A DNA stretch of 64,000 nt from Shewanella benthica (GTDB taxonomy: Bacteria; Pseudomonadota; Gammaproteobacteria; Enterobacterales; Shewanellaceae): the NCBI GenBank assembly GCA_023284085.1, contig JAKVHY010000001.1, positions 124,001 to 188,000 on the forward strand, given 5' to 3'. Positions 9,780 through 18,654 of this stretch are shown one piece after another. A model generated the notes under the pieces. It was given only the letters and a program-made list of their open reading frames with translations. It did no database searches and had not been told where the DNA came from. How positions within the stretch are numbered: position 1 is the first letter of the stretch; each line of letters opens with the position of its first letter. A program made the position numbers and the translations under genes.

Positions 9780-10472
9780 ATGTCAGAACGGGCTCCTGTT
9801 GTCACTATTGACGGCCCTAGCGGTGCGGGTAAAGGTACGATTAGCCAGTTGTTAGCCGGGCGTTTAGGCTGGAAGCTACTGGATAGCGGTGCGATTTACC
9901 GGGTTTTAGCCTTAGCCGCTATTCATCATAATGTTCAACTCGATAACGAAGAGTCTCTTACTTTACTTGCCGCGCACTTGGATGTGCAGTTCATTACCGG
10001 CAGTGAAACTCAAGGTATCAAGGTCGTACTCGAAGGCGAGGATGTCTCAACAGACATACGCAGCCCAGAGTGCTCAAATGCGGCCTCTATCGTCGCCGCA
10101 TTTCCACGCGTTCGCGAGGCGTTATTACGTCGTCAACGTGCCTTTAATGCAGCACCAGGTCTCATTGCCGATGGTCGTGATATGGGCACAGTGGTTTTTC
10201 CTGGTACACCCGCTAAAATTTATTTAACCGCATCGGCGGAAGAAAGGGCCCAGAGACGCTATAATCAGTTGCAGGACAAGGGCTTCGATGTTAATATTGA
10301 CCGTCTTTTGTCTGAGATTAAAGAGCGTGATGACCGCGATATGAATCGCAGCGTTGCTCCCTTAGTCCCGGCCGATGATGCATTGGTCATAGATACTTCG
10401 GGTATCGGGATAGAAGAAGTGCTCAATCTTGCATTGGCACATATAAAATCGAAATTACCAAACGTTGGTTAA
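9780..10472 (+). CDS. cmk: Cytidylate kinase
   Basis: This 230-residue P-loop kinase phosphorylates CMP and dCMP. The Walker A motif GPSGAGKGT follows the start closely. [23 protein letters not shown] and the lid segment [17 protein letters not shown] match E. coli Cmk nearly residue for residue. The reading frame is open 33 codons upstream, but the family N-terminus and the GTGGAGAAA ribosome-binding site point to the ATG at 9780. The order aroA-cmk-rpsA-ihfB is the conserved gammaproteobacterial one. Confidence 0.95.
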   Translation: MSERAPVVTIDGPSGAGKGTISQLLAGRLGWKLLDSGAIYRVLALAAIHHNVQLDNEESLTLLAAHLDVQFITGSETQGIKVVLEGEDVSTDIRSPECSNAASIVAAFPRVREALLRRQRAFNAAPGLIADGRDMGTVVFPGTPAKIYLTASAEERAQRRYNQLQDKGFDVNIDRLLSEIKERDDRDMNRSVAPLVPADDALVIDTSGIGIEEVLNLALAHIKSKLPNVG

Positions 10473-10574
10473 TGTTAACTGACGTTTAACCATTCGCAAC
10501 ATGGATGATGCGGATTATTATACTGACTCCACGTCTAGGATGGGCAGTGGTTTATTAAAGAAAGTAACTTAAAC

Positions 10575-12242
10575 ATGACTGAATCTTTTGCTGATCTATT
10601 TGAAGAATCCCTAGCAACTTTGGAGTTTCGTCCTGGTTCTATCGTAACAGGTGTTGTTGTACGCATCGAAAACGGTACTGTACTAGTTGACGCAGGTCTA
10701 AAATCAGAAAGCCCAATCCCAGCGGAACAGTTCAAGAACGCTCAAGGCGAACTTGAAGTCTCTGTTGGCGATACTGTGCACGTTGCGCTTGACTCTGTTG
10801 AAGATGGCTTCGGTGAGACTCAACTGTCTCGCGAGAAAGCTAAGCGTCACGAAGCTTGGATTGTTCTAGAAAAAGCGTACGAAGATGCTGAAACTGTAAT
10901 CGGTGTCATCAATGGTAAGGTTAAAGGCGGTTTCACTGTTGAATTAAACGGTATCCGTGCATTCCTACCAGGTTCTCTAGTTGACGTTCGCCCTGTTCGC
11001 GATACTGCTCACCTAGAAAACAAAGATCTAGAATTCAAAGTTATCAAGTTAGACCAGAAGCGCAACAACGTTGTTGTTTCTCGTCGTGCTGTTATCGAAT
11101 CTGAAAGCAGTGCAGAGCGTGATGCTCTTCTTGAGAACTTACAAGAAGGTCAATCAATTAAGGGTATCGTTAAGAACCTTACTGACTACGGTGCATTCGT
11201 AGACCTTGGTGGTGTTGACGGTCTTCTACATATCACAGATATGGCTTGGAAGCGTGTTAAGCACCCATCTGAAATCGTCAACGTTGGTGACGAAATCGAC
11301 GTTAAAGTACTTAAGTATGATCGTGAGCGCACACGTGTTTCACTAGGTCTTAAGCAACTTGGCGAAGATCCATGGTTAGAAATCAGCAAGCGCTACCCAG
11401 AAAACACTCGTTTGACTGGTCGCGTTACTAACCTAACTGACTACGGTTGTTTCGTTGAAATCGAAGAAGGCGTTGAAGGTCTTGTTCACGTTTCTGAAAT
11501 GGATTGGACTAACAAGAACATCCACCCATCAAAGGTTGTTAACCTAGGTGATGAAGTTGAAGTTCTAGTTCTTGACATCGATGAAGAGCGTCGTCGTATT
11601 TCTCTTGGCCTTAAGCAGTGTAAAGTTAACCCATGGGATGACTTCGCAGAGCGCTTTAACAAGGGTGACAAAGTTACTGGTAAGATCAAGTCAATCACTG
11701 ACTTCGGTATCTTCATCGGTCTTGACGGTGGCATCGACGGTCTAGTTCACCTTTCTGATATCTCTTGGAATGGTACAGGCGAAGAAGCCGTTGCTGATTA
11801 TAAGAAAGGCGACGAAATCCACGCAGTAGTTCTTTCTGTTGACCCTGAGCGCGAGCGTATCAGCCTAGGCGTTAAGCAGACTGAAGACGATCCATTCAAT
11901 GCTTATCTTTCTGATAAGAAGAAGGGTGCGGTTGTTAACGGTACAGTTACCGCTGTTGACGCTAAAGGCGTTACCATCGAACTAGCTGAAACTGTTGAAG
12001 GTTACCTACGTGTATCTGATATCTCTCGTGAGCGTATCGAAGATGCATCTACAGTTTACTCTGTAGGCGACGCTGTTGAAGCTAAGTTCATGGGCGTTGA
12101 CCGTAAGAACCGTACTATCAGCCTCTCTATCAAAGCGAAAGATGAAGCTGAAGAGAAAGAAGCTATGGCTAGCTTGAACAAGCAAGAAGACGCTGTGATG
12201 AGCAGTGCTATGGCTGAAGCGTTCAAAGCGGCTCGTAAGTAA
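10575..12242 (+). CDS. rpsA: 30S ribosomal protein S1
   Basis: This 555-residue protein has six S1 RNA-binding repeats. Well-conserved ones begin near [35 protein letters not shown] and [16 protein letters not shown]1 binds mRNA leaders on the 30S subunit and is needed to initiate on weak or structured ribosome-binding sites. Length matches E. coli (557). Codon use is visibly biased (GAA, GGT, CGT, GTT), unlike the flanking genes and typical of very highly expressed genes. A separate promoter probably lies in the 102-bp gap after cmk, where TATACT occurs at 10519-10524. Confidence 0.98.
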   Translation: MTESFADLFEESLATLEFRPGSIVTGVVVRIENGTVLVDAGLKSESPIPAEQFKNAQGELEVSVGDTVHVALDSVEDGFGETQLSREKAKRHEAWIVLEKAYEDAETVIGVINGKVKGGFTVELNGIRAFLPGSLVDVRPVRDTAHLENKDLEFKVIKLDQKRNNVVVSRRAVIESESSAERDALLENLQEGQSIKGIVKNLTDYGAFVDLGGVDGLLHITDMAWKRVKHPSEIVNVGDEIDVKVLKYDRERTRVSLGLKQLGEDPWLEISKRYPENTRLTGRVTNLTDYGCFVEIEEGVEGLVHVSEMDWTNKNIHPSKVVNLGDEVEVLVLDIDEERRRISLGLKQCKVNPWDDFAERFNKGDKVTGKIKSITDFGIFIGLDGGIDGLVHLSDISWNGTGEEAVADYKKGDEIHAVVLSVDPERERISLGVKQTEDDPFNAYLSDKKKGAVVNGTVTAVDAKGVTIELAETVEGYLRVSDISRERIEDASTVYSVGDAVEAKFMGVDRKNRTISLSIKAKDEAEEKEAMASLNKQEDAVMSSAMAEAFKAARK

Positions 12243-12313
12243 TCGCCTGAAGTTCTGGGGTGCTTGCACCCCTGTTAGGTGACTGTGTTTGGCTTGATAA
12301 TAGAGGGTATAGG

Positions 12314-12601
12314 ATGACAAAATCCGAACTGATCGAAAAACTTGCCACTAGGCAGTCGCAGCTGTCGGCTAAAGAAGTTGAAAGTGCAATCAAAGAGATG
12401 TTAGAGCAGATGGCTCAAACATTGGAAGGCGGGGATCGTATCGAGATCCGTGGTTTTGGTAGCTTTTCGCTTCATTTCCGTGCGCCACGTACAGGCCGTA
12501 ATCCTAAGACTGGAACGTCAGTCGAATTGGATGGCAAGTATGTTCCGCATTTTAAGCCAGGCAAAGAACTGCGCGAACGTGTCGATGCGATCAACGCATA
12601 A
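12314..12601 (+). CDS. ihfB: Integration host factor subunit beta
   Basis: This 95-residue HU/IHF-family DNA-bending protein pairs with IHF-alpha. The N-terminus [20 protein letters not shown] and the DNA-binding arm RNPKTGTSV...PHFKPGKEL are characteristic of IHF-beta. The frame is open 18 codons upstream, but the ATG at 12314 gives the family N-terminus and follows AGAGGGTATAGG. It lies 71 bp after rpsA, as in other gammaproteobacteria, and ends in a strong terminator. Confidence 0.96.
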   Translation: MTKSELIEKLATRQSQLSAKEVESAIKEMLEQMAQTLEGGDRIEIRGFGSFSLHFRAPRTGRNPKTGTSVELDGKYVPHFKPGKELRERVDAINA

Positions 12602-12614
12602 ATGACATTGTTTT

Positions 12615-12640
12615 AAAAGCCTCCGTATGGAGGCTTTTTT
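12615..12640 (+). terminator. Rho-independent terminator of ihfB
   Basis: AAAAGCCTCC (12615-12624) and GGAGGCTTTT (12629-12638) form a 10-bp stem with a GTAT loop, followed by a T-run. Confidence 0.92.
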
Positions 12641-12723
12641 ATGCCTGAAATGAACTAAATCCTAGCTAGTTTAGTGAATATCTTAGATAATCAGTAGATT
12701 GAAATGGATATATGGAGTGTATC

Positions 12724-13014
12724 GTGCGGTCATTTATCATCACAGTGTTAGTAGCACTAGTGTTCTTTTTTGCATTAATCTTCGGCGCGCGTAACGAGCA
12801 GATGGTGACTATCAGTTATTTCGTTGCTCAGGGCGAATTCCGATTACCCCTAGTGCTGGCTTTCGTATTTCTGGCCGGTTTTATGATCAGCTGGTTGTTT
12901 GCCATTTATCACATGACTAAACTGAAATTGGCGTTAAGAAATGCCAAAAAGAAATGTATCCAACTCGAATCTAAATTAGAAGGGATGACTCCCGCTCGGG
13001 ACGTCGACGCCTAA
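12724..13014 (+). CDS. lapA: Lipopolysaccharide assembly protein A (DUF1049)
   Basis: This 96-residue inner-membrane protein has two transmembrane helices, about residues 3-22 and 42-63, then a basic coiled segment rich in Lys/Arg. The pattern GARNEQMVTISYFVAQGEFRL between the helices matches LapA (YciS). With LapB it helps regulate LPS synthesis by controlling LpxC turnover in E. coli. I chose GTG at 12724 because GGAG sits 6 bp before it and it gives the family N-terminus; an ATG four codons earlier has no spacing for that site. lapB starts 1 bp after its stop. Confidence 0.9.
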   Translation: MRSFIITVLVALVFFFALIFGARNEQMVTISYFVAQGEFRLPLVLAFVFLAGFMISWLFAIYHMTKLKLALRNAKKKCIQLESKLEGMTPARDVDA

Positions 13015-13015
13015 T

Positions 13016-14176
13016 ATGCAAGAGATCCTGTTTCTGTTGCTTCCAATAGCCGCCGGTTACGGCTGGTATATGGGACGGCGCAGTGTAAGGCACAATCAGA
13101 GTAGCCAAAGAAAACAGTTGAGTCGTGATTATTTCACGGGTCTTAATTTTCTCCTGTCCAATGAATCTGACAAAGCCGTCGATCTGTTTATTACCATGTT
13201 GGATGTCGATGATGACACCATAGATACACACCTCTCTCTTGGTTCCCTATTTAGAAAGCGTGGAGAAGTCGACCGCTCGATCCGCATCCATCAAAATTTA
13301 ATCGCCAGACCCAGCCTCACCACTGAGCAGCGCGACATCGCCATGATGGAACTGGGTAAAGATTATCTCGCCGCGGGGTTTTATGATCGAGCGGAAGAGA
13401 TATTCATCAACCTGGTTAAGCAAGATGATCACAGTGAAGATGCCGAGACCCATCTGATCGATATCTACCAGGTGACCAAAGATTGGCAAAAAGCCATCAA
13501 TATCATCAAGAGCTTAAAACGAAAAAGACAGCAAAGCCTCAAACACAATACGGCCCATTTTTATTGTGAGCTGGCCAATGAACAAACTGATGTCGCCCCA
13601 CAGTTAAAACTGCTTCAGGCCGCGTTAAAACAAGACCCAGATTGTGGTCGGGCCTTGCTCACCTTGGCCGAGAAGTATCTCGATTCCCATGAATATGCCA
13701 AGTGCAAAGAGCTGCTGGTTAAGTTACTCGGCGCCGATATCGAGCTTTTCCCCGATGCGCTGTCAATTGCCCGTCAGGTATTCCAAGACAGCCATGATCT
13801 TCCCGGCTACAAGGATCTGCTTCGCCAAGCATTACAAAATGGGGCTGGTGCGAGCGTCGCCATCACCTTAGCGCAAAATATGATTGAACAGGGTGAGACT
13901 CAAGAGGCGGAGCAGCTGGTTCTTGATGGTTTATATCGTCACCCGACGATGAAAAGTTTCCAGCATCTGATGAAGATGCATGTCCAGCAAGCCGAAGACG
14001 GACAAGCGAAAGAGAGTCTGACCATGTTGGAAAAGCTGGTAGAACAGCAGATCAAGTTTCGTCCTGGCTACCGCTGCAGCGGCTGTGGTTTTCCTTCACA
14101 CCGCCTCTATTGGCATTGTCCATCCTGTAAGAGCTGGGGAAAAATAAAACGAATTAGGGGACTTGACGGTGAATAA
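13016..14176 (+). CDS. lapB: Lipopolysaccharide assembly protein B (TPR and rubredoxin-like)
   Basis: This 386-residue protein has one N-terminal membrane anchor (about residues 3-18), a cytoplasmic run of TPR repeats, and a C-terminal zinc/rubredoxin-like knuckle CSGCGF...CPSCKSW (four cysteines). This is the layout of E. coli LapB (YciM, 389 residues), the adaptor that links LpxC to FtsH proteolysis and coordinates LPS export. It is coupled to lapA (1-bp gap) and followed closely by pyrF, as in many gammaproteobacteria. Confidence 0.95.
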   Translation: MQEILFLLLPIAAGYGWYMGRRSVRHNQSSQRKQLSRDYFTGLNFLLSNESDKAVDLFITMLDVDDDTIDTHLSLGSLFRKRGEVDRSIRIHQNLIARPSLTTEQRDIAMMELGKDYLAAGFYDRAEEIFINLVKQDDHSEDAETHLIDIYQVTKDWQKAINIIKSLKRKRQQSLKHNTAHFYCELANEQTDVAPQLKLLQAALKQDPDCGRALLTLAEKYLDSHEYAKCKELLVKLLGADIELFPDALSIARQVFQDSHDLPGYKDLLRQALQNGAGASVAITLAQNMIEQGETQEAEQLVLDGLYRHPTMKSFQHLMKMHVQQAEDGQAKESLTMLEKLVEQQIKFRPGYRCSGCGFPSHRLYWHCPSCKSWGKIKRIRGLDGE

Positions 14177-14279
14177 CGCCGCTGAAAGGTTATTGACCTA
14201 AATCCCCTCAGCCATGAAACCTATTATTTCACTATGTGGCTCATGGCCAAGAATTTACCGCAAAGCAAATGGAGAGAAA

Positions 14280-14975
14280 ATGAGTAATAAGTCGATTTTA
14301 GTCGCCCTGGATTTTGATGATAAGCATGCTGCTTTGCAACTGGTCGATCAATTAGACCCTAGTATGTGCCGTCTCAAAGTAGGCAAGGAGATGTTTACTC
14401 TTTTTGGACCCGAATTTATCAAGGCGCTTCATGAACGTGATTTCGAAGTGTTCCTGGATCTTAAATTCCACGATATCCCTAATACCGTCGCCAAGGCTGT
14501 TACGGCAGCCGCGGAGCTAGGCGTGTGGATGACCAACGTCCATGCCAGCGGCGGTCTCGCTATGATGCAAGCGGCTAAGAAAGCGCTAATTCCTTATGGC
14601 GATAAGGCTCCCATGCTGATTGCCGTCACAGTGCTTACCTCCATGAGTGATGAAGAACTTAAGCTTATCGGCATCGATGTCCCAGCGTTCGAGCATGTGC
14701 AGCGTCTCGCTAAGCTTACTCAAGCAGCGGGATTAGACGGTGTTGTTTGTTCGGCACATGAAGCACAAGTGCTAAAATCTATGTTAGGTAAAGAATTTAA
14801 ACTGTGTACGCCGGGTATTCGTCCCGTTGGGGCCGATAAGGGTGACCAACATAGGATCATGACGCCACCAGAAGCGATAGCAGCCGGTTCTGACTATTTA
14901 GTGATAGGAAGACCTATCACTAAAGCTGAGGATCCACTGGCAGCGCTCCAAGCGATACACGCATCGTTGAAATAA
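14280..14975 (+). CDS. pyrF: Orotidine 5'-phosphate decarboxylase
   Basis: This 231-residue TIM-barrel enzyme makes UMP, the last step of de novo pyrimidine synthesis. The catalytic signature [12 protein letters not shown] contains the Asp/Lys network, and TPGIRPVG plus [10 protein letters not shown] form the phosphate-binding end. I chose the ATG at 14280 with GGAGAG 5 bp upstream; the frame is open 22 codons earlier but that extension is not in the family. It follows lapB by about 100 bp. Confidence 0.96.
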   Translation: MSNKSILVALDFDDKHAALQLVDQLDPSMCRLKVGKEMFTLFGPEFIKALHERDFEVFLDLKFHDIPNTVAKAVTAAAELGVWMTNVHASGGLAMMQAAKKALIPYGDKAPMLIAVTVLTSMSDEELKLIGIDVPAFEHVQRLAKLTQAAGLDGVVCSAHEAQVLKSMLGKEFKLCTPGIRPVGADKGDQHRIMTPPEAIAAGSDYLVIGRPITKAEDPLAALQAIHASLK

Positions 14976-15030
14976 GGGCTTAAGGCTAGCGCAGCTTAAA
15001 TAAGCTGGCTAACCCCCTCAGGAGGCAGAC

Positions 15031-15846
15031 ATGTTTGACTATAAAGGCAAGAATGTTGTGGTTGTGGGGGGCACCAGTGGCATCAACCTGGCCATAGCGC
15101 TCGCGTTTGCCCAGGCTGGCGCTAATGTGGCCGTCGCCAGTCGCAGCGCCGAAAAAGTCAATGCCGCAGTTAAATTACTGCGTGAAGCCAATCCCAAGGG
15201 CACCCATATGGGAGCCAGTTTCGATGTACGAGATGTCGATGGATTAACAGCCGGCTTCTCTCAGTTTAACGTCCATTTTTCTCAAATCGATGTCTTAGTC
15301 AGTGGCGCCGCCGGTAACTTTCCAGCTCCTGCAGCCTTACTGAGTGAAAATGGCTTTAAGTCGGTGATGGATATCGATCTGCTGGGCAGTTTTCAGGTGC
15401 TCAAGCAAGCCTATCCTTTGATGACCAGGCCAGGGGGCTGTATCATTCAGATCTCGGCGCCCCAGGCGTTTGTCGCCATGCCCATGCAGGCACATGTGGG
15501 CGCGGCCAAGGCTGGTGTAGACATGTTGACTAAAAATCTGGCGCTGGAGTGGGGTTGTGAGGGGATTCGAATAAACTCAATCGTCCCGGGCCCCATCAGC
15601 GGCACTGAAGGTTTTAATCGATTAGCCCCCAGTGCGGAGTTACAAGAACGCGTGGCTAAGAGCGTGCCTTTACAGAGAAATGGCTTAAGACAAGATATTG
15701 CGAATGGGGCCTTATTTTTGGCCTCTCCCATGGCATCTTATATCACAGGTGTCGTACTGCCCATAGATGGCGGTTGGTCACTTGGCGGTGCATCCATGGC
15801 GATGGCTGAGTTGGCACTGCTAGCGACCACACGTGCTAAAGAATGA
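15031..15846 (+). CDS. SDR-family oxidoreductase, 2,4-dienoyl-CoA reductase-like
   Basis: This 271-residue short-chain dehydrogenase has the nucleotide-binding GGTSGINLA motif near residue 13 (TGxxxGIG type). Several segments match peroxisomal 2,4-dienoyl-CoA reductase (DECR2) rather than generic SDRs: AAGNF, FKSVMDIDLLGSF, LALEWG, IRINSIVPGPISGTEG and LASPMASYITG. The usual catalytic Tyr of YxxxK is His here (HVGAAKAG), as it is in DECR2-type enzymes. A role in unsaturated fatty-acid beta-oxidation is inferred; an acyl-CoA dehydrogenase lies about 1 kb downstream. The start has a strong AGGAGG site. Confidence 0.8.
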   Translation: MFDYKGKNVVVVGGTSGINLAIALAFAQAGANVAVASRSAEKVNAAVKLLREANPKGTHMGASFDVRDVDGLTAGFSQFNVHFSQIDVLVSGAAGNFPAPAALLSENGFKSVMDIDLLGSFQVLKQAYPLMTRPGGCIIQISAPQAFVAMPMQAHVGAAKAGVDMLTKNLALEWGCEGIRINSIVPGPISGTEGFNRLAPSAELQERVAKSVPLQRNGLRQDIANGALFLASPMASYITGVVLPIDGGWSLGGASMAMAELALLATTRAKE

Positions 15847-15902
15847 GTTGAATCATCCAAGATGATGATCTCAACAGAAATATTAATTACAGTGAGAAAC
15901 AG

Positions 15903-16445
15903 ATGGCAAATCCTTTTCAAGAGCAACTGCTCAAAGCTGGTCTAGTCAGCAAACAAAAAGTACAGAAAGCCAGGACGCAGAAACGACGTGACCGTAAGGC
16001 CAAGGTCGATGATGGCTCTGCGGATTTAAAACAGCAAATAGCGGCGCAGAAGCTGGAACAAACAGCGAAAGACAAGGCGCTAAATGAGCAAAAATTTGCT
16101 GCTGCAACCGAGAAAGGTTTGGTCCGTGGCCTAGTGACGGAATTCACTCGTCTCGCCATAAAGCCACCGCAAAGCGGCGAGATTAAGTTTAATTTCACCT
16201 CCAATAATAAAATCTTCTCGATTTATGTGAATGATAAACTGCAGACTCAGCTGCTTAACGGGCAACTGGGTATCGTTCGTCATGAAGATACCAGTTATTT
16301 AGTGCCCCATAAACTCGCCGAGCGAGTCAATATGTTGGTGCCCCAGTGGTGTGGTTATTTGTGGGTACAAGATGACAACAGCCAAGTCGTCGAAGAAGAC
16401 GATCCTTACGCAGATTACGTCATCCCAGATGATTTGATGTGGTAG
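15903..16445 (+). CDS. DUF2058 domain protein (YaiL-like)
   Basis: This 180-residue protein of the DUF2058 family is annotated in some genomes as a nucleoprotein/polynucleotide-associated enzyme. It starts MANPFQEQLLKAGLVSKQKV, then has a very basic Lys/Arg-rich segment (about residues 19-36) and an Ala/Gln/Lys-rich coiled region. A compact C-terminal domain ends in an acidic EEDDPYADY tail. The basic N-terminus suggests nucleic-acid binding, but no activity is established. It lies 56 bp after the SDR gene and may be cotranscribed. Confidence 0.85.
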   Translation: MANPFQEQLLKAGLVSKQKVQKARTQKRRDRKAKVDDGSADLKQQIAAQKLEQTAKDKALNEQKFAAATEKGLVRGLVTEFTRLAIKPPQSGEIKFNFTSNNKIFSIYVNDKLQTQLLNGQLGIVRHEDTSYLVPHKLAERVNMLVPQWCGYLWVQDDNSQVVEEDDPYADYVIPDDLMW

Positions 16446-16793
16446 TAAACCAAGGGGCTAGGTTCGAGTGCCTAGTCCCTATCATCTTCGTCCTTAGATT
16501 TCCCGTTCCCAGATCCCTCGTTCCTAGATACCTCGTTCCCAGATTCCTCGTTCCTAGATTCCTCGTCCCCAGATTCCTCGTTCCTAGATTCCTCGTTCCT
16601 AGATTCCTCGTTCCTAGATCCCTCGTTCCTAGATTCCTCGTTCCTAGATCCCTCGTTCCTAGTCCCTTATCCTATACTTACCTCTTTGCCTGAACTCTCA
16701 TTTCCCTCAACTTATCCAAATATCTCTTTCTTTTCCTACGGTATCTGGTATAAATTAAAACAAGTGTTTAAATCCAACGTTTGAGAGTCGATA
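16446..16793. other. Intergenic region with minisatellite
   Basis: Nearly half of this 348-bp gap is the 15-bp tandem repeat described separately. The remaining A/T-rich stretch before 16794 must carry the acyl-CoA dehydrogenase promoter. The frame through the repeat is open only because 15 bp is five codons; I do not call a gene. Confidence 0.6.
16496..16660. repeat. 15-bp minisatellite, 11 copies
   Basis: Eleven back-to-back copies of a 15-bp unit with consensus AGATTCCTCGTTCCT start at 16496 and recur every 15 bp to 16660. Variation is mostly T/C and T/A changes inside the unit. No flanking transposase or direct duplication is seen. Related CCTAG-type words occur in the serC/aspC hairpin and at 44575-44605. 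Confidence 0.92.
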
Positions 16794-18551
16794 ATGAATC
16801 CTTACCAAGCTCCGTTAGCCGAAATGAAATTCCTGTTAGATAAGGTGTTTGATGCGCCTCAAACATGGGCATCTTTACCTGCCATTGCTGAAAATGTCGA
16901 TATGGACACGGCGGTGGCGATAATGGATGAAGCAGACAAGATAAGTCGCGAGTTACTCCATCCTATAAACCGTAGTGGTGATGAGCAAGGCGTGGTGCAT
17001 CAAGATGATAAGGTGATCACGCCAGACGGCTATAAAGAGGCATATACCCAGTATGCCGAAGGCGGTTGGGTAGGCCTCTGCGGCGAACCTGAGCTCGGTG
17101 GCATGGGCATGCCTAAAATGTTGGGCGTACTCGTCGATGAAATGGCTTACAGTGCCTGTAATGCATTCACCTTATACGGCTCACTCACAGCTGGCGCGGC
17201 CTTATGTATCAATGCCCACGGTAGCGATGAGCTGAAACAAAAATTCCTGCCTATGATGTACAGCGGTGAGTGGTCAGGAGCCATGGACATGACAGAGCCT
17301 CAGGCTGGTTCGGATCTTCGTGGTATCCGCACTAAGGCTGTGCCTTTAGATGATGGCAGTTATAGCATCACAGGCAGCAAAATATTTATCACAGGTGGCG
17401 ATCATGATCTCACCGAAAATGTGATCCATCTGGTATTGGCTAAGCTGCCCGACTCTAACGGCATTTCACTCTTCCTGGTACCCAAAATCAAAGTCGACGA
17501 TTCAGGTGCTCTGGGTGACGCTAATAACGTCACCGTGGGGTCAATTGAGCACAAGATGGGGCTGAAGGCATCGTCGACCTGTGTGATGAATTATGATGAT
17601 GCACAAGGCTATCTCATCGGTAAGGCTAATCGAGGTTTGGTGTGTATGTTCACCATGATGAACTATGAGCGTCTGGCGATTGGCATCCAAGGTTTGGGCA
17701 CATCACAAGCGGCTTACCAGATGGCAGCCGATTACGCCAAAGAGCGAGTTCAAGGGGTGGCAGCAGGCGGTTCGCCGACCGGCGCGACTAGCGACCCTAT
17801 CATAGTGCACGGCGATGTGCGCCGCATGTTACTCAATATCCGGGTGTTAACCGAAGCGGGCCGAGCCCTGTCGGTTCTCACGGGGCAGCAACTGGATATT
17901 GCCAAATACGGAGAAGGTGAGGCGCAAGCTAAGGCGAGCCGATATGTCGGTCTGTTAACGCCGGTTGCTAAGGCATTCTTGAGCGATCGAGGCCTGGACG
18001 CAGCCATCACAGCTCAACAAGTATTTGGCGGTCATGGTTATATCCGTGAAACGGGTATCGAGCAACTGGTGCGTGACACTCGAATCGCACAGATCTATGA
18101 GGGGACCAATGGTATTCAGGCCATAGATTTTCTTGGCCGCAAGGTGACTGGGGATAAGGTGGCTGCGTTAACTGAGTTTGTTAATGAGTGTACAGCTAAA
18201 CTAGCAACCCTGAGTCATGTCGATGAAGTACACAAGGCTAAGGTGACGGACTTGCTGCAACAGCTTATTCTAGTTGCATCTGAAATTAACGATAAGAAAC
18301 TTGAAAAGCCAGCAGTCATCAATGCCTGCGCCGTCGATTTTCTCGATGCCTTTGGTCATGTCATATATGGTTATTTCTGGCTATTGATGTCGGATGCCGC
18401 CGTGTCACATGCGGATGAAGAGTTTACGGCGCAAAAACGTTACCTGAGTGATTTCTATATCAACAAGATGCTGCCTAAGGCCGAGTATCATCTGGCTCAG
18501 GTGCGAGCTGGTGATGAGAGCATTATGAATATGCCTGAATCTCTGTTCTGA
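16794..18551 (+). CDS. Acyl-CoA dehydrogenase (long FadE-like type)
   Basis: This 585-residue flavoprotein dehydrogenates acyl-CoA in beta-oxidation. Acyl-CoA dehydrogenase blocks are in order: an N-terminal helical domain, a middle domain with MDMTEPQAGSDLRGIRTKA (FAD-binding), and a C-terminal domain with QVFGGHGYIRETGIEQLVRDTRIAQIYEGTNGIQA (catalytic Glu and FAD contacts). An extra C-terminal extension follows. At about 585 residues it belongs to the longer bacterial subgroup, distinct from the ~815-residue E. coli FadE. Substrate length is unknown. Together with the nearby SDR it hints at a fatty-acid degradation neighbourhood. Confidence 0.93.
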   Translation: MNPYQAPLAEMKFLLDKVFDAPQTWASLPAIAENVDMDTAVAIMDEADKISRELLHPINRSGDEQGVVHQDDKVITPDGYKEAYTQYAEGGWVGLCGEPELGGMGMPKMLGVLVDEMAYSACNAFTLYGSLTAGAALCINAHGSDELKQKFLPMMYSGEWSGAMDMTEPQAGSDLRGIRTKAVPLDDGSYSITGSKIFITGGDHDLTENVIHLVLAKLPDSNGISLFLVPKIKVDDSGALGDANNVTVGSIEHKMGLKASSTCVMNYDDAQGYLIGKANRGLVCMFTMMNYERLAIGIQGLGTSQAAYQMAADYAKERVQGVAAGGSPTGATSDPIIVHGDVRRMLLNIRVLTEAGRALSVLTGQQLDIAKYGEGEAQAKASRYVGLLTPVAKAFLSDRGLDAAITAQQVFGGHGYIRETGIEQLVRDTRIAQIYEGTNGIQAIDFLGRKVTGDKVAALTEFVNECTAKLATLSHVDEVHKAKVTDLLQQLILVASEINDKKLEKPAVINACAVDFLDAFGHVIYGYFWLLMSDAAVSHADEEFTAQKRYLSDFYINKMLPKAEYHLAQVRAGDESIMNMPESLF

Positions 18552-18577
18552 TCTAATACCAATTGATAAAGCGCATC

Positions 18578-18626
18578 AAAAAGGCGAATACTTAGGTTAT
18601 AACCCGAGTATTCGCCTTTTTTGTTT
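18578..18626. terminator. Bidirectional terminator
   Basis: AAAAAGGCGAATACT (18578-18592) pairs with AGTATTCGCCTTTTT (18607-18621), with an inner GGTT/AACC stem. A-runs on one side and T-runs on the other let it serve both the acyl-CoA dehydrogenase gene and the convergent dacB. Confidence 0.92.
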
Positions 18627-18654
18627 TGAGCCTGTGTTTATTTGGCTTACGCCA

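Noticed and set aside
16439..16693. Open frame with reiterated VPRFL through the minisatellite
   Set aside because: The frame is open only because a 15-bp repeat contains no stop in it. There is no ribosome-binding site, it overlaps the DUF2058 stop, and the product is pure repeat.
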